Of a DNA stretch of 64,000 nucleotides, positions 17,301 to 24,225 are shown one piece after another. Every line of letters starts with the position of its first letter. Positions within the stretch are counted from its first letter, which is position 1. Position numbers and translations under genes: made by a program. The notes under the pieces are model-generated. The model was not told the origin of the DNA. It searched no databases and saw only the letters and a program-made list of their open reading frames with translations. This stretch comes from Granulicella pectinivorans. GTDB taxonomy: Bacteria; Acidobacteriota; Terriglobia; Terriglobales; Acidobacteriaceae. Location of the stretch: NCBI RefSeq assembly GCF_900114625.1, contig NZ_FOZL01000001.1, positions 930,001-994,000 of the forward strand. Reading direction: 5' to 3'.

Positions 17301-17889
17301 CTATGCGTACTACCAACTGAAGTATCTGCGCAAGATGACCAGCAACCTCGGAATGTTCTCCTACATCTACCAGGGTTCGCCGAACACCAGTTTCATCCAA
17401 GATGTTGGTTATCCCTCCTCGGGCGGCTTCCCGGTTCAGGTCTTCAACCGTGGCGTTTGGGCAGATGTAGGCCAGAGCGCGGCTACCGGTGCCATTACGA
17501 TCGGTACACCGCATGTCTATCGCAACCCGCTGTTTGTTCAGTCTGACTTCAACTTTGAGCAGGGATACCAGGTCTCTGAGAGCAAGACGGTCACCTTCTC
17601 GGCAACCTTCACCAACCTGTTCAACGAGCATGCCGTAACCGCGGTCAACGAACAGATTGACTCGAACTCGAGCTACATCAACAACTCGCAGTACTCAACC
17701 CTGGGGGGGAACTACGTTGGAGCAGGCGTACCGTTCTACGCGGCCGCCGAAGCTCCATACAATGTAACCAACATGCTGAGCAACGGTGGTGTCTCCGGTG
17801 GTCCTCAAACCATCAACAGCGCCTACGGCAAGCCCCTTTACTACCAAAACCCACGTACGATTCGTCTGCAGGTTCACTTCAACTTCTAA
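14353..17889 (+). CDS. TonB-dependent receptor with CarboxypepD-reg domain (1)
   Basis: A 1178-residue outer-membrane protein. It has a signal peptide ending ...PGVWA, then a carboxypeptidase-regulatory domain (about 30-115, GLQGTIKDASGAVISRAQV), a TonB plug (about 120-270, including VEVASENPAIDVTSV and YGYSVAGGSDSENSYLVEGQ), and a 22-strand-type barrel ending in the aromatic LQVHFNF needed for outer-membrane insertion. These Oar-like transporters are a hallmark of Acidobacteriota and are generally linked to uptake of oligosaccharides or other large substrates. The substrate is not evident. The gene interrupts the usual rsfS-rlmH pair and has its own leader and a strong terminator. Confidence 0.92.
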   Translation: MRTLIKARSLFKALAAMGLFLILMPGVWAQETTGGLQGTIKDASGAVISRAQVHVDTPTLPGGKTVLTDGKGYYRFANLPPGAYSITVTAKGFATSKQTGLVLEVGRLPSVDLSLSVGSESTVVEVASENPAIDVTSVTTQTNVTQDVVNFVPHGTSFQSVIQFAPAASNEPLMGSTTTNGTGGTSPGSGTNGNSYGYSVAGGSDSENSYLVEGQETANLIGGYSHTSVPFDFIQEVQIKSSGIQAQYGGALGGVVDVIMKKGTSNYHGSVFSQFEVSGLDANTYNRFTRYDPASQPTATNWGAIDQPFQSYQPFKPKTSLVYPGFVIGGPVAPWSAKLRDKVFFFVGFNPELQRYEEFINYGPASIATPGNAPGRVPFSSNTNTYYTTARIDARITDKIAVFGSWLYQLQRQNGQALPSADSTQGYLNTATSCFGQSSTACLGGAPFQFSFAHNLGYVAPNITFNTGADITITPHIVSTTRFGYYFENYHDFGYPTTGNSYYFETTGTSPGVQQNQGFQNDAINQNFTSYNANKAIQIDQSVAWFKSTSFGTHNFSFGYQLNRLSNKLNQHYNNPIVEVFADSSYSPQTNAGATNCAAANLQNFGGCAGANGYVDIVDYGSNGHATSYNNGLFGQDSWTIGKGVTLNVGIRDEKEFLPGEAAPGPGVPNHPINFSWKDKFAPRLGASWDVFRDGKMKVFGGYGKFYDVMKLNLAISSFGGQYWQNCYYGIDGSYTAVNPSFNSNNRYCVGSSSASTANFGSGGAPAGVNFIENINYRGFPTTCSTCSATEEGVAPNLKPYQQHESVFGVDYQLTRTVAFEARYDRRRLDRVIEDSSVYNPNSGETFVIVNPGFGINSTFAGFCNFLYGAGASNCAATPTASGANGAYPPNQTIPAARSYDGMEIRLNKAVSQHWAGMLSYTYSHFRGNYTGLTSSDLSDGDSGGRNAPNNSRAFDEPYFSYNSMGGSSSGLLPTDRPNKLKGYAYYQLKYLRKMTSNLGMFSYIYQGSPNTSFIQDVGYPSSGGFPVQVFNRGVWADVGQSAATGAITIGTPHVYRNPLFVQSDFNFEQGYQVSESKTVTFSATFTNLFNEHAVTAVNEQIDSNSSYINNSQYSTLGGNYVGAGVPFYAAAEAPYNVTNMLSNGGVSGGPQTINSAYGKPLYYQNPRTIRLQVHFNF

Positions 17890-17945
17890 CCCATCCGGAG
17901 AGTTGGACCCGACTGTTCTGGTTCAGCCTTCGTCTTCAACCTCAA

Positions 17946-17982
17946 GCAGGGAGCCGGTTCCACCGGCTCCCTGCTTTTCTTT
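17946..17982 (+). terminator. Rho-independent terminator of TonB receptor 1
   Basis: A perfect 12-bp stem, GCAGGGAGCCGG (17946-17957) with CCGGCTCCCTGC (17963-17974), followed by TTTTCTTT. Confidence 0.92.
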
Positions 17983-18002
17983 GTAGCCATCCACCGCAAA
18001 AC

Positions 18003-18030
18003 AAAAGCCCCGGGGATTCCGGGGCTTTTC
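18003..18030 (-). terminator. Bidirectional terminator after rsfS
   Basis: A perfect stem AAAAGCCCCGG (18003-18013) with CCGGGGCTTTT (18019-18029). It carries A and T tracts on both sides and so can terminate either strand. It lies 21 bases beyond the rsfS stop codon on the minus strand. Confidence 0.88.
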
Positions 18031-18050
18031 TATCGCTTGGAACGAAGATA

Positions 18051-18647
18051 CTAAGCTTTTTTCTTGGCCGCCTTCTTGGCGACCGTCTTTTTTGAAGCGA
18101 CCTTCTTTGCGGGCGCGACCTTCTTGCTTGCTGCCTTGACTGTCGGCTTTTTGGCGGCAACCACTTTCTTTGCCGGAACAGTCTTAGCGGCAACCTTCTT
18201 CGCCGTCTTCTTAGCGGGAGCCGCCTTCGCTGCGGGAGCTGGAGTCTTCTTGCGCGTGGAGGCGATCGCCGCCGTCAGCTCCGCATTCAGCGTGTCCACC
18301 GAGATCGTCGTCGCCGACTTACGCAGCCGCTCCAACCCGTAGAACGCGCGCTTTTCAGCCGAGAACACATGGACGATGAAGTCCACGTAATCCATCAGAA
18401 CCCATTCGCCGTTGCGGCGTCCTTCGACTGAGTTCGGGTACACGCCGAACTTGCGCTTGAGTTGAATTTCGATCTCGTCGGTGATCGCGACGTTCTGGCG
18501 ATCGTTGGTTCCGTTGCAGATCAGGAAGTAATCGGTCAGACCACTTTCGCTCGGATCGAGCTTGAGGATGCGGATGTCTTCAGCTTTCTTGTCTTCGCAG
18601 GCTGCGGCAGCGGTAAGAAGGAGCTGGTAACTTTCAGGAGTAGCCAT
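18051..18647 (-). CDS. rsfS: Ribosomal silencing factor RsfS with Lys/Ala-rich tail
   Basis: A 198-residue protein. Residues 1 to about 125 are a complete RsfS/Iojap domain (DIRILKLDPSESGLTDYFLI, then GEWVLMDYVDFIVHVF), which binds uL14 on the 50S subunit and blocks subunit joining when nutrients are scarce. Ordinary RsfS is about 105-130 residues. The extra 68-residue tail (131-198) is almost only Lys, Ala, Val, Pro and Thr, with 24 lysines by my count in repeated AKK units, like histone H1-type or nucleic-acid-binding tails. The frame is intact and the usual nadD neighbour is upstream. A TACGAT box lies 5 bases before the ATG. Confidence 0.92.
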   Translation of the reverse strand: MATPESYQLLLTAAAACEDKKAEDIRILKLDPSESGLTDYFLICNGTNDRQNVAITDEIEIQLKRKFGVYPNSVEGRRNGEWVLMDYVDFIVHVFSAEKRAFYGLERLRKSATTISVDTLNAELTAAIASTRKKTPAPAAKAAPAKKTAKKVAAKTVPAKKVVAAKKPTVKAASKKVAPAKKVASKKTVAKKAAKKKA

Positions 18648-18652
18648 ACCTT

Positions 18653-18658
18653 ATCGTA
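18653..18658 (-). promoter_or_regulatory. Predicted -10 box of rsfS (leaderless type)
   Basis: On the minus strand TACGAT ends 5 bases before the rsfS ATG, leaving no room for a Shine-Dalgarno within a normal leader. Confidence 0.4.
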
Positions 18659-18713
18659 TCGGGTTGTGCCCCGCGAGGCCAGCGAACGCACCCCGAAAAT
18701 CCACGTTTTCCAC

Positions 18714-19298
18714 TTAGCGATAAAGCCTGTGGGAATCGATATATTCAAGCACCGACGATGGAATCAACCCTTCGCAGTCCAGCCCTTGATGCAGCCGTTC
18801 CCGTACCCCGGTTGCTGAAACATCCACGTGTACGGTCTCCAGCCAGTGCACTCGCCCGGCCGGTGCGATTCCCAGGGGAGCCAGGACGAAACCCGGACGC
18901 GTCGCGACGATCCACTGCGCGAGCTCAAAAAGCCGCGCCGGCTCCTTCCAATGCTCCATTCCCAGGTAAGCATCCGCGCCAATCAGCGCGAACAACTCCG
19001 CCTCCGGGAACTCCCGCCGCATCGTTTCCAGAGTATCCACGGTAAAGTTCGGAGCTCCGTCGGCGCGTGGCCGATCCAGATCCGACGCCACCAGGCGCGG
19101 ATCGCCGGCGCAAGCCAGCCCCACCATCGCCATCCGATCGGCGAACGACTCCGACTGAATACCCAGCTTCAGGGGCTGCTTTCCCACAGGCGCCACAAGC
19201 ACCAGGTCGAGCGCAAAAGCATCGGCGGCAGCCGACGCCAGCGCCACATGTCCCGCATGCGGAGGGTCGAAACTGCCGCCGAAGAGCGCGACGCGCAC
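18714..19298 (-). CDS. nadD: Nicotinate-nucleotide adenylyltransferase
   Basis: A 194-residue NadD, which adenylylates nicotinate mononucleotide to deamido-NAD in NAD synthesis. The nucleotidyltransferase motif GGSFDPPHAGH (residues 7-17) contains the (T/H)xGH signature. Later motifs include LIGADAYLGMEHW (substrate pocket) and VSATGVRERL, the position of the usual ISSTxIR motif. The start is GTG at 19298, three bases beyond the obgE stop, so obgE and nadD are surely one transcript. rsfS follows after 66 bases. The order obgE-nadD-rsfS is widely conserved. Confidence 0.95.
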   Translation of the reverse strand: MRVALFGGSFDPPHAGHVALASAAADAFALDLVLVAPVGKQPLKLGIQSESFADRMAMVGLACAGDPRLVASDLDRPRADGAPNFTVDTLETMRREFPEAELFALIGADAYLGMEHWKEPARLFELAQWIVATRPGFVLAPLGIAPAGRVHWLETVHVDVSATGVRERLHQGLDCEGLIPSSVLEYIDSHRLYR

Positions 19299-19301
19299 CG
19301 G

Positions 19302-20402
19302 TTAGCTCGACCGGCGCCTGGCGGAGCTGGGCGGAGGAGGATAGGCGGGCTTGCGCGTTGCAAGCGGCTCCGGCTCCTCGTCCAGTTGGATCGGCCTGTG
19401 TGTCTGCACCATGTCGGCAACGGCGTACTTCAACTCTTCAATCCCCTGGCCGCTTACTGCCGAGATCGCATAGAACGGCAGCTTCCGCCGCTTCGCCATT
19501 GCGGTCAGCTTCTTCAGCTTGTCCGGATTGGCGACGTCGATCTTTGCCGCCACCAGCACCGTGGGCTTCTTGCCCAACTCCGGGTCGAAGCTCTTCAGCT
19601 CGTCCAGAATTGTCTTGTAGTCCTCCACGGGGTCTTCGCGTCCCGATCCGTCCGACACATCCACCAGGTGGACGATCACGCTCGTGCGCTCGATATGCTT
19701 CAGGAACTGGATACCCAGCCCCGCGCCGAGATGCGCGCCCTCGATCAGTCCGGGCAGATCGGCGACGGTAAACGAGAGCACATGCGGCCAGTCGCCCACG
19801 GAAACCACACCCAGGTTCGGCTCCAGCGTTGTGAACTCATAGTTCGCCACCTTCGGCTTCGCTGCTGAGATGCGCGAGATCAGCGTCGACTTGCCCACAT
19901 TCGGGAATCCGACGAGACCTGCATCGGCCAGAAGCCTGAGCTCCAGACGATAGTTGCGCTCTTCGCCTGCGCGTCCGAGTTCATGCTCGCGGGGCGCCTG
20001 GTGGGTGCTTGTGGCGAAGTGCTGATTGCCCCGTCCGCCACGTCCGCCGCGCGCAATCACGATCTCGTCGTTCTGCCGCGTGAAGTCGTGAATCAGCTCG
20101 CCAGTGTCGTCGTCGAACAGCAGCGTGCCGATGGGAACTTCCAGGGTGGTGTGCTCGCCGGAGTAGCCGGAGCAGTTCGAACCCAGCCCGTGCCCTCCGC
20201 GCTGCGACTTGTGCTCCGGGTTGAACCGGAAGTGAACCAGGGTGTTGTGGCTCAGCGAGGCCTTCATGATGACGTCGCCGCCATGGCCGCCATCGCCACC
20301 GGAGGGACCGCCGCGCGGAACGAACTTCTCCCGGCGAAAGGCCATGCAGCCATTCCCGCCGTCGCCGGCCTTTACTCGAATTCTCGCTTCATCAATAAAC
20401 AT
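19302..20402 (-). CDS. obgE: GTPase Obg/CgtA
   Basis: A 366-residue Obg GTPase that acts in late 50S ribosome assembly and stress control. Residues 1-158 are the glycine-rich Obg fold (KAGDGGNGCMAFRREKFVPR, GGPSGGDGGHGGDV). The G domain follows, with G1 GFPNVGKST (165-173), G3 DLPGLIEGAH and G4-type KIDV. After the G domain there is only a short tail with a proline run; the optional OCT domain is absent. First gene of a three-gene minus-strand cluster with nadD and rsfS. A TACACT box lies 9 bases before the ATG. Confidence 0.96.
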   Translation of the reverse strand: MFIDEARIRVKAGDGGNGCMAFRREKFVPRGGPSGGDGGHGGDVIMKASLSHNTLVHFRFNPEHKSQRGGHGLGSNCSGYSGEHTTLEVPIGTLLFDDDTGELIHDFTRQNDEIVIARGGRGGRGNQHFATSTHQAPREHELGRAGEERNYRLELRLLADAGLVGFPNVGKSTLISRISAAKPKVANYEFTTLEPNLGVVSVGDWPHVLSFTVADLPGLIEGAHLGAGLGIQFLKHIERTSVIVHLVDVSDGSGREDPVEDYKTILDELKSFDPELGKKPTVLVAAKIDVANPDKLKKLTAMAKRRKLPFYAISAVSGQGIEELKYAVADMVQTHRPIQLDEEPEPLATRKPAYPPPPSSARRRSS

Positions 20403-20411
20403 TGCTTATTC

Positions 20412-20417
20412 AGTGTA
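20412..20417 (-). promoter_or_regulatory. Predicted -10 box of obgE (leaderless type)
   Basis: On the minus strand TACACT ends 9 bases before the obgE ATG, with no Shine-Dalgarno between (the intervening bases read GAATAAGCA). Confidence 0.4.
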
Positions 20418-20717
20418 ACGGAACGGCGGTAGACTGGTTCTCAAGCACAGAAAGCAAGACAGATGATCCGACCGCCCTCCTCCTGGCGGCAGATACTCTC
20501 ACCAGTTCCAGCATAGGAATTGAGTCAAAAGATGCCGATAGATCTGTCGTCGTTTGTCAGAGGTTTGTCTGACGTGTGGACGTGTGTTAAGGGTTCGTCA
20601 TCGTCCCGTAACCGAAATGTGCGACCATTTGAGCAAACATAACACTGCCCCGAGCAGGTGCGAGTACGCAAGCGCCAGGACTCAAGTAACCTTTTCTATC
20701 CATTTCAGGAGACCAGA
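20418..20717. other. Intergenic region upstream of TonB receptor 2
   Basis: 300 bases without a gene between the divergent obgE and receptor genes. A dyad GTCAGA (20556-20561) with TCTGAC (20568-20573) could be an operator or attenuator stem. CAGGAGA just before 20718 is the receptor's ribosome-binding site. Nothing else is recognisable. Confidence 0.45.
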
Positions 20718-23700
20718 ATGTCGAAAATTCATTTCAAATCACTGCTCACGTTCGCAGGTGCGGTTCTTTTGACCGCAACCGCCGGGCTTGCGCAGTCGAC
20801 CACCCAGGGTGCCATCGCGGGTACCGTCTTTGACGCCTCCAACGCGATCGTCCCCCATACCGAGATCGTTATTCACAATGACGCAGACGGATCCGAGCAG
20901 AAGCTGACCTCCGGAGACAGCGGTACCTTCCGCGCTCCGCAGCTCACCCCGGGCGTCTACACCGTCACCTTCAAAGCCGCCGGCTTCAGCACGGAGCGCC
21001 AGACCAACGTGATCGTTCAGGTCAACGGCGTCACCGAAGTCGATCCGCATCTCACCACCGGCGAGATCGCGACCTCCATCGAAGTCCGTTCTGAAACTCC
21101 CGTCCTGAAGTTCGATTCGGCAGAGTTCGGCGGTCACCTCGACAATACCGAAATCGAAAGTATTCCCATTAACAACCGCCGCTGGTCTTCGCTAGCGCTC
21201 ACCACGCCAGCCGTCGTCAACGACGCCAGCGGTTTCGGCCTTCTCAGCTTCCGCGCCATCTCGGCCGTCCTGAACAATGTCGAAGTCGACGGTGCCGATG
21301 ACAACCAGGCATTCTTTTCGGAAGAGCGTGGCCGTACTCGCGCCGGTTACTCCACCTCTCAGGCTGCTGTCCGTGAGTTCCAGGTCAATACCGGAGCCTA
21401 TTCCGCGGAGTTTGGCCGCGCCGTCGGTGGAGTCGTCAACTCGGTCACCAAGAGCGGCGGCAACGGCATCCATGGTGAAGCCTACTTCTACAACCGCAAC
21501 TCCAGCCGCTCGGCCTTCCAGCCCTTTGCGACCAACACCGTCTACACGGGCGGTCAGTATGTGACCTCGCCTTACCGCCCCAAGGACAACCGCAACCAGA
21601 TCGGTTTCGGTGTCGGCGGTGCGCTCATCAAGGACAAGCTCTTCTGGTTCTACGCGTTCGATACCTACCGCCGTAACTTCCCCGGCACAGCCAAGGCCGC
21701 TACGCCAAGTTCGTTCTTCGTGGCCCCCGATGCGACTCTCCCCACCAACCAGGCCTGTAACCTCGCCACGGGCGCTGTCACCGCGACCGGAACCCCGACG
21801 GCTTCCGCCGCCGATGGCTATGCCTGCCTCCTCGCCGCCCGTCTCAAGTACGGTTCCTACGCTGCCGGCGCAACCGCCTTCAACACGCAGCTTCAGGCGC
21901 TTCTGCCTAACCTCGGTAGCGTGCCGCGCTTTGGCGACCAGAACATCAATACCCCTAAGCTCGACTGGCAGGTCAACCAGAAGAATCACGTCAGCGCGCT
22001 CTACCACCGTCTCCGTTGGGACTCGCCCGGCGGCGTTCAGACCCAGGGTACGAACAACTACGCGATCGACACCTTCGGCACCGACTTCGTCAAGCTGGAC
22101 TACACGCTGGTCAAGCTCGACAGCCTGATTACTCAAAGCCTGACCAACGAGGTTCGCTACCAGTACGGACGCGAACTCAACTACGAAGGTCTCCAGCCTT
22201 CCAGCGCCTACACCACGACCAACCTCATCAATAACACCGGCTTCGCGCCGGAGGTCAGCCTGCTCGGAAGCACCACCGGCTTCTTTATGGGGCAGCCCTA
22301 CTACTCTTTCCGCGTCGCGTATCCCGATGAGCGCAAGTGGCAGGTTGGCGATACTGCAACCTACATTCTGGGCAAGCACTCCATCCGCTTCGGTGAGGAC
22401 ATCGTCCACAACTACGATCTGCAGAACAACCTCTACGAGGGCAACGGCTTTGTCTCCTACACCACGGGCGGCACAGGTCTTGTGAACTACTTCTCCGATC
22501 TTCTGGCCCGCAAGAACGCTCAGCCCGGCACCTGCGGCACCAGCCAGGCCGGCGTCGGTAACCTCCTCTGCTACAACAGCTACGCCCAGGGTTTCGGACC
22601 GTCGACCTTCGACCTCGCCACCGTGGACTACGCCTTCTTCGTGCAGGATGACTGGAAGGTAACGCCGCGCCTTACCCTCAACCTCGGCGTGCGTTACGAC
22701 TACGAGAGCTTCCCCAAGCCCTACACCAATATCGCCACAATTCCGCAGACCCTCTCCCGTCCCAGCGACAAGAACAACTTTGGTCCTCGCTTCGGCTTCG
22801 CCTGGGATCCCTTCGGCCTTGGCAAGACGGCTGTTCATGGTGGTTTCGGTCTCTACTATGGCCGCATTCCCAACGCAGTGATCCTGAACGCCTACCTGAA
22901 CACGGCCTCGGCTGCCGGTCAGAACCTTGCAACCTTCACCCCGACGACGGCCGTGGCGGCTGGTCAGAACCTGCCCACCCTCAGCACCGCAGCGACTTCT
23001 GCTGTGCTCGGAACCGGATCGGTCCAGTACCTCGATCCTCACCTCCAGAACCCTTATACGGAGCAGATGGATCTCGCCGTCCAGCAGGATCTTGGTTTCC
23101 ACAACGTTCTCTCGGTCAGCTACCTCGGTGCCCTCGGTCGCGAGCTGCCGAACTATCTAAACGTGAACCTGGATCCGACCAAGACCTACACCTATACCTA
23201 CACCATCGCTCCTGGCTCTAACGGCTCCTGCGGACCGGCAGCGTGCGGAACATACACCCAGAAGGCGTATGCAAGCAAACTCCAGACCGGAGCGACGGCG
23301 AGCGTTTACAACAACATTCTCATCAATCCCAGCTACAGTGCGGTCACGGATACCGTCAGCAATATCAACTCCAACTACCACGCGCTCAGCATCGATGTGA
23401 CCAACCGCTCCTTCAAGCTCGTCACCTTCGATGCAAACTATACCTGGGCACATGCGCTCGATTACAGCCAGGCCCAGTTCACCTCCAACGGCACCAATAA
23501 CTGGCTCGATCCCTTCGCGAATCAGCGCTCGAACTACGGTACGTCGTCGCTCAACGTTCGCCACCGGGCTGTAGGCTGGGCCGTCATCAACATCCCTGGC
23601 ATGCACAGTGGCAGCGCGCTCAAGTACGCCACCAATGGCTGGTCGATCAAGCCGCTCGTGCAGATCCAGAGCGGCCTGCCCTACTCCGCTGCCGTGTCCG

Positions 23701-24086
23701 GTACCACCCCCAGCCAGTGCTATGTGGCTGGATGTCTCGAGGCGGCGGGTACTTCCGGCGTCACGGCAACGGGTGTCACGTATCTCCCGCAGGTTGGCCG
23801 CAATTCCTTCACCCTGCCCCGCACCATCGTGGTCGATACCCGCGTCCAGAAGGATTTCGCTCTGACGGAGCGCAGCTCACTCCAACTCATCGGCGAGGCC
23901 TTCAACCTGGCGAACCATCAGAACGTAACCGGCGTCAATACCGGTGCGTACGCGTTCTCGACCAACACTGCCACCAACGTCAACACCATGACCTACCAGA
24001 GCGGCTTCCAGACGGTCCAGACCGCAAACTCCAACTACGCCTACAGCCCACGCCTGATTCAGATTGCAGCGCGCCTCGTCTTCTAG
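20718..24086 (+). CDS. TonB-dependent receptor with CarboxypepD-reg domain (2)
   Basis: A 1122-residue outer-membrane receptor. It has a signal peptide (MSKIHFKSLLTFAGAVLLTA, cleavage after GLA), a carboxypeptidase-regulatory domain (about 30-115, QGAIAGTVFDASNAIVPHTE), a plug (about 120-260, with VEVDGADDNQAFFSEERGR and GRAVGGVVNSVTKSGGN), and a large barrel ending QIAARLVF. The ATG at 20718 follows CAGGAGA and starts a good signal peptide; the longer in-frame upstream part has no homology. It is followed, after a terminator, by a paralogue in the same orientation. Substrate unknown. Confidence 0.93.
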   Translation: MSKIHFKSLLTFAGAVLLTATAGLAQSTTQGAIAGTVFDASNAIVPHTEIVIHNDADGSEQKLTSGDSGTFRAPQLTPGVYTVTFKAAGFSTERQTNVIVQVNGVTEVDPHLTTGEIATSIEVRSETPVLKFDSAEFGGHLDNTEIESIPINNRRWSSLALTTPAVVNDASGFGLLSFRAISAVLNNVEVDGADDNQAFFSEERGRTRAGYSTSQAAVREFQVNTGAYSAEFGRAVGGVVNSVTKSGGNGIHGEAYFYNRNSSRSAFQPFATNTVYTGGQYVTSPYRPKDNRNQIGFGVGGALIKDKLFWFYAFDTYRRNFPGTAKAATPSSFFVAPDATLPTNQACNLATGAVTATGTPTASAADGYACLLAARLKYGSYAAGATAFNTQLQALLPNLGSVPRFGDQNINTPKLDWQVNQKNHVSALYHRLRWDSPGGVQTQGTNNYAIDTFGTDFVKLDYTLVKLDSLITQSLTNEVRYQYGRELNYEGLQPSSAYTTTNLINNTGFAPEVSLLGSTTGFFMGQPYYSFRVAYPDERKWQVGDTATYILGKHSIRFGEDIVHNYDLQNNLYEGNGFVSYTTGGTGLVNYFSDLLARKNAQPGTCGTSQAGVGNLLCYNSYAQGFGPSTFDLATVDYAFFVQDDWKVTPRLTLNLGVRYDYESFPKPYTNIATIPQTLSRPSDKNNFGPRFGFAWDPFGLGKTAVHGGFGLYYGRIPNAVILNAYLNTASAAGQNLATFTPTTAVAAGQNLPTLSTAATSAVLGTGSVQYLDPHLQNPYTEQMDLAVQQDLGFHNVLSVSYLGALGRELPNYLNVNLDPTKTYTYTYTIAPGSNGSCGPAACGTYTQKAYASKLQTGATASVYNNILINPSYSAVTDTVSNINSNYHALSIDVTNRSFKLVTFDANYTWAHALDYSQAQFTSNGTNNWLDPFANQRSNYGTSSLNVRHRAVGWAVINIPGMHSGSALKYATNGWSIKPLVQIQSGLPYSAAVSGTTPSQCYVAGCLEAAGTSGVTATGVTYLPQVGRNSFTLPRTIVVDTRVQKDFALTERSSLQLIGEAFNLANHQNVTGVNTGAYAFSTNTATNVNTMTYQSGFQTVQTANSNYAYSPRLIQIAARLVF

Positions 24087-24121
24087 GCGTTCACACTCTG
24101 CATCAGCCAGCCTGCATGGCG

Positions 24122-24152
24122 AAAGGGCGGTCACTTCGGTGGCCGCCCTTTG
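24122..24152 (+). terminator. Rho-independent terminator between receptors 2 and 3
   Basis: The stem AAAGGGCGGTCAC (24122-24134) pairs with GTGGCCGCCCTTT (24139-24151), with one mismatch, around a TTCG tetraloop, 36 bases after the stop. It should separate transcription of the two tandem receptors. Confidence 0.85.
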
Positions 24153-24225
24153 CTTTGCCTGCGCTACAATTCGGCAACCGAGTTCCTCCGAATTTCTACC
24201 TGCTGCCGTGCAGAGGAGATCGCCG

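Noticed and set aside
21192..23102. A 636-codon open frame on the minus strand
   Set aside because: Antisense to TonB receptor 2; Gly/Val/Glu-rich composition with no motifs or ribosome-binding site.
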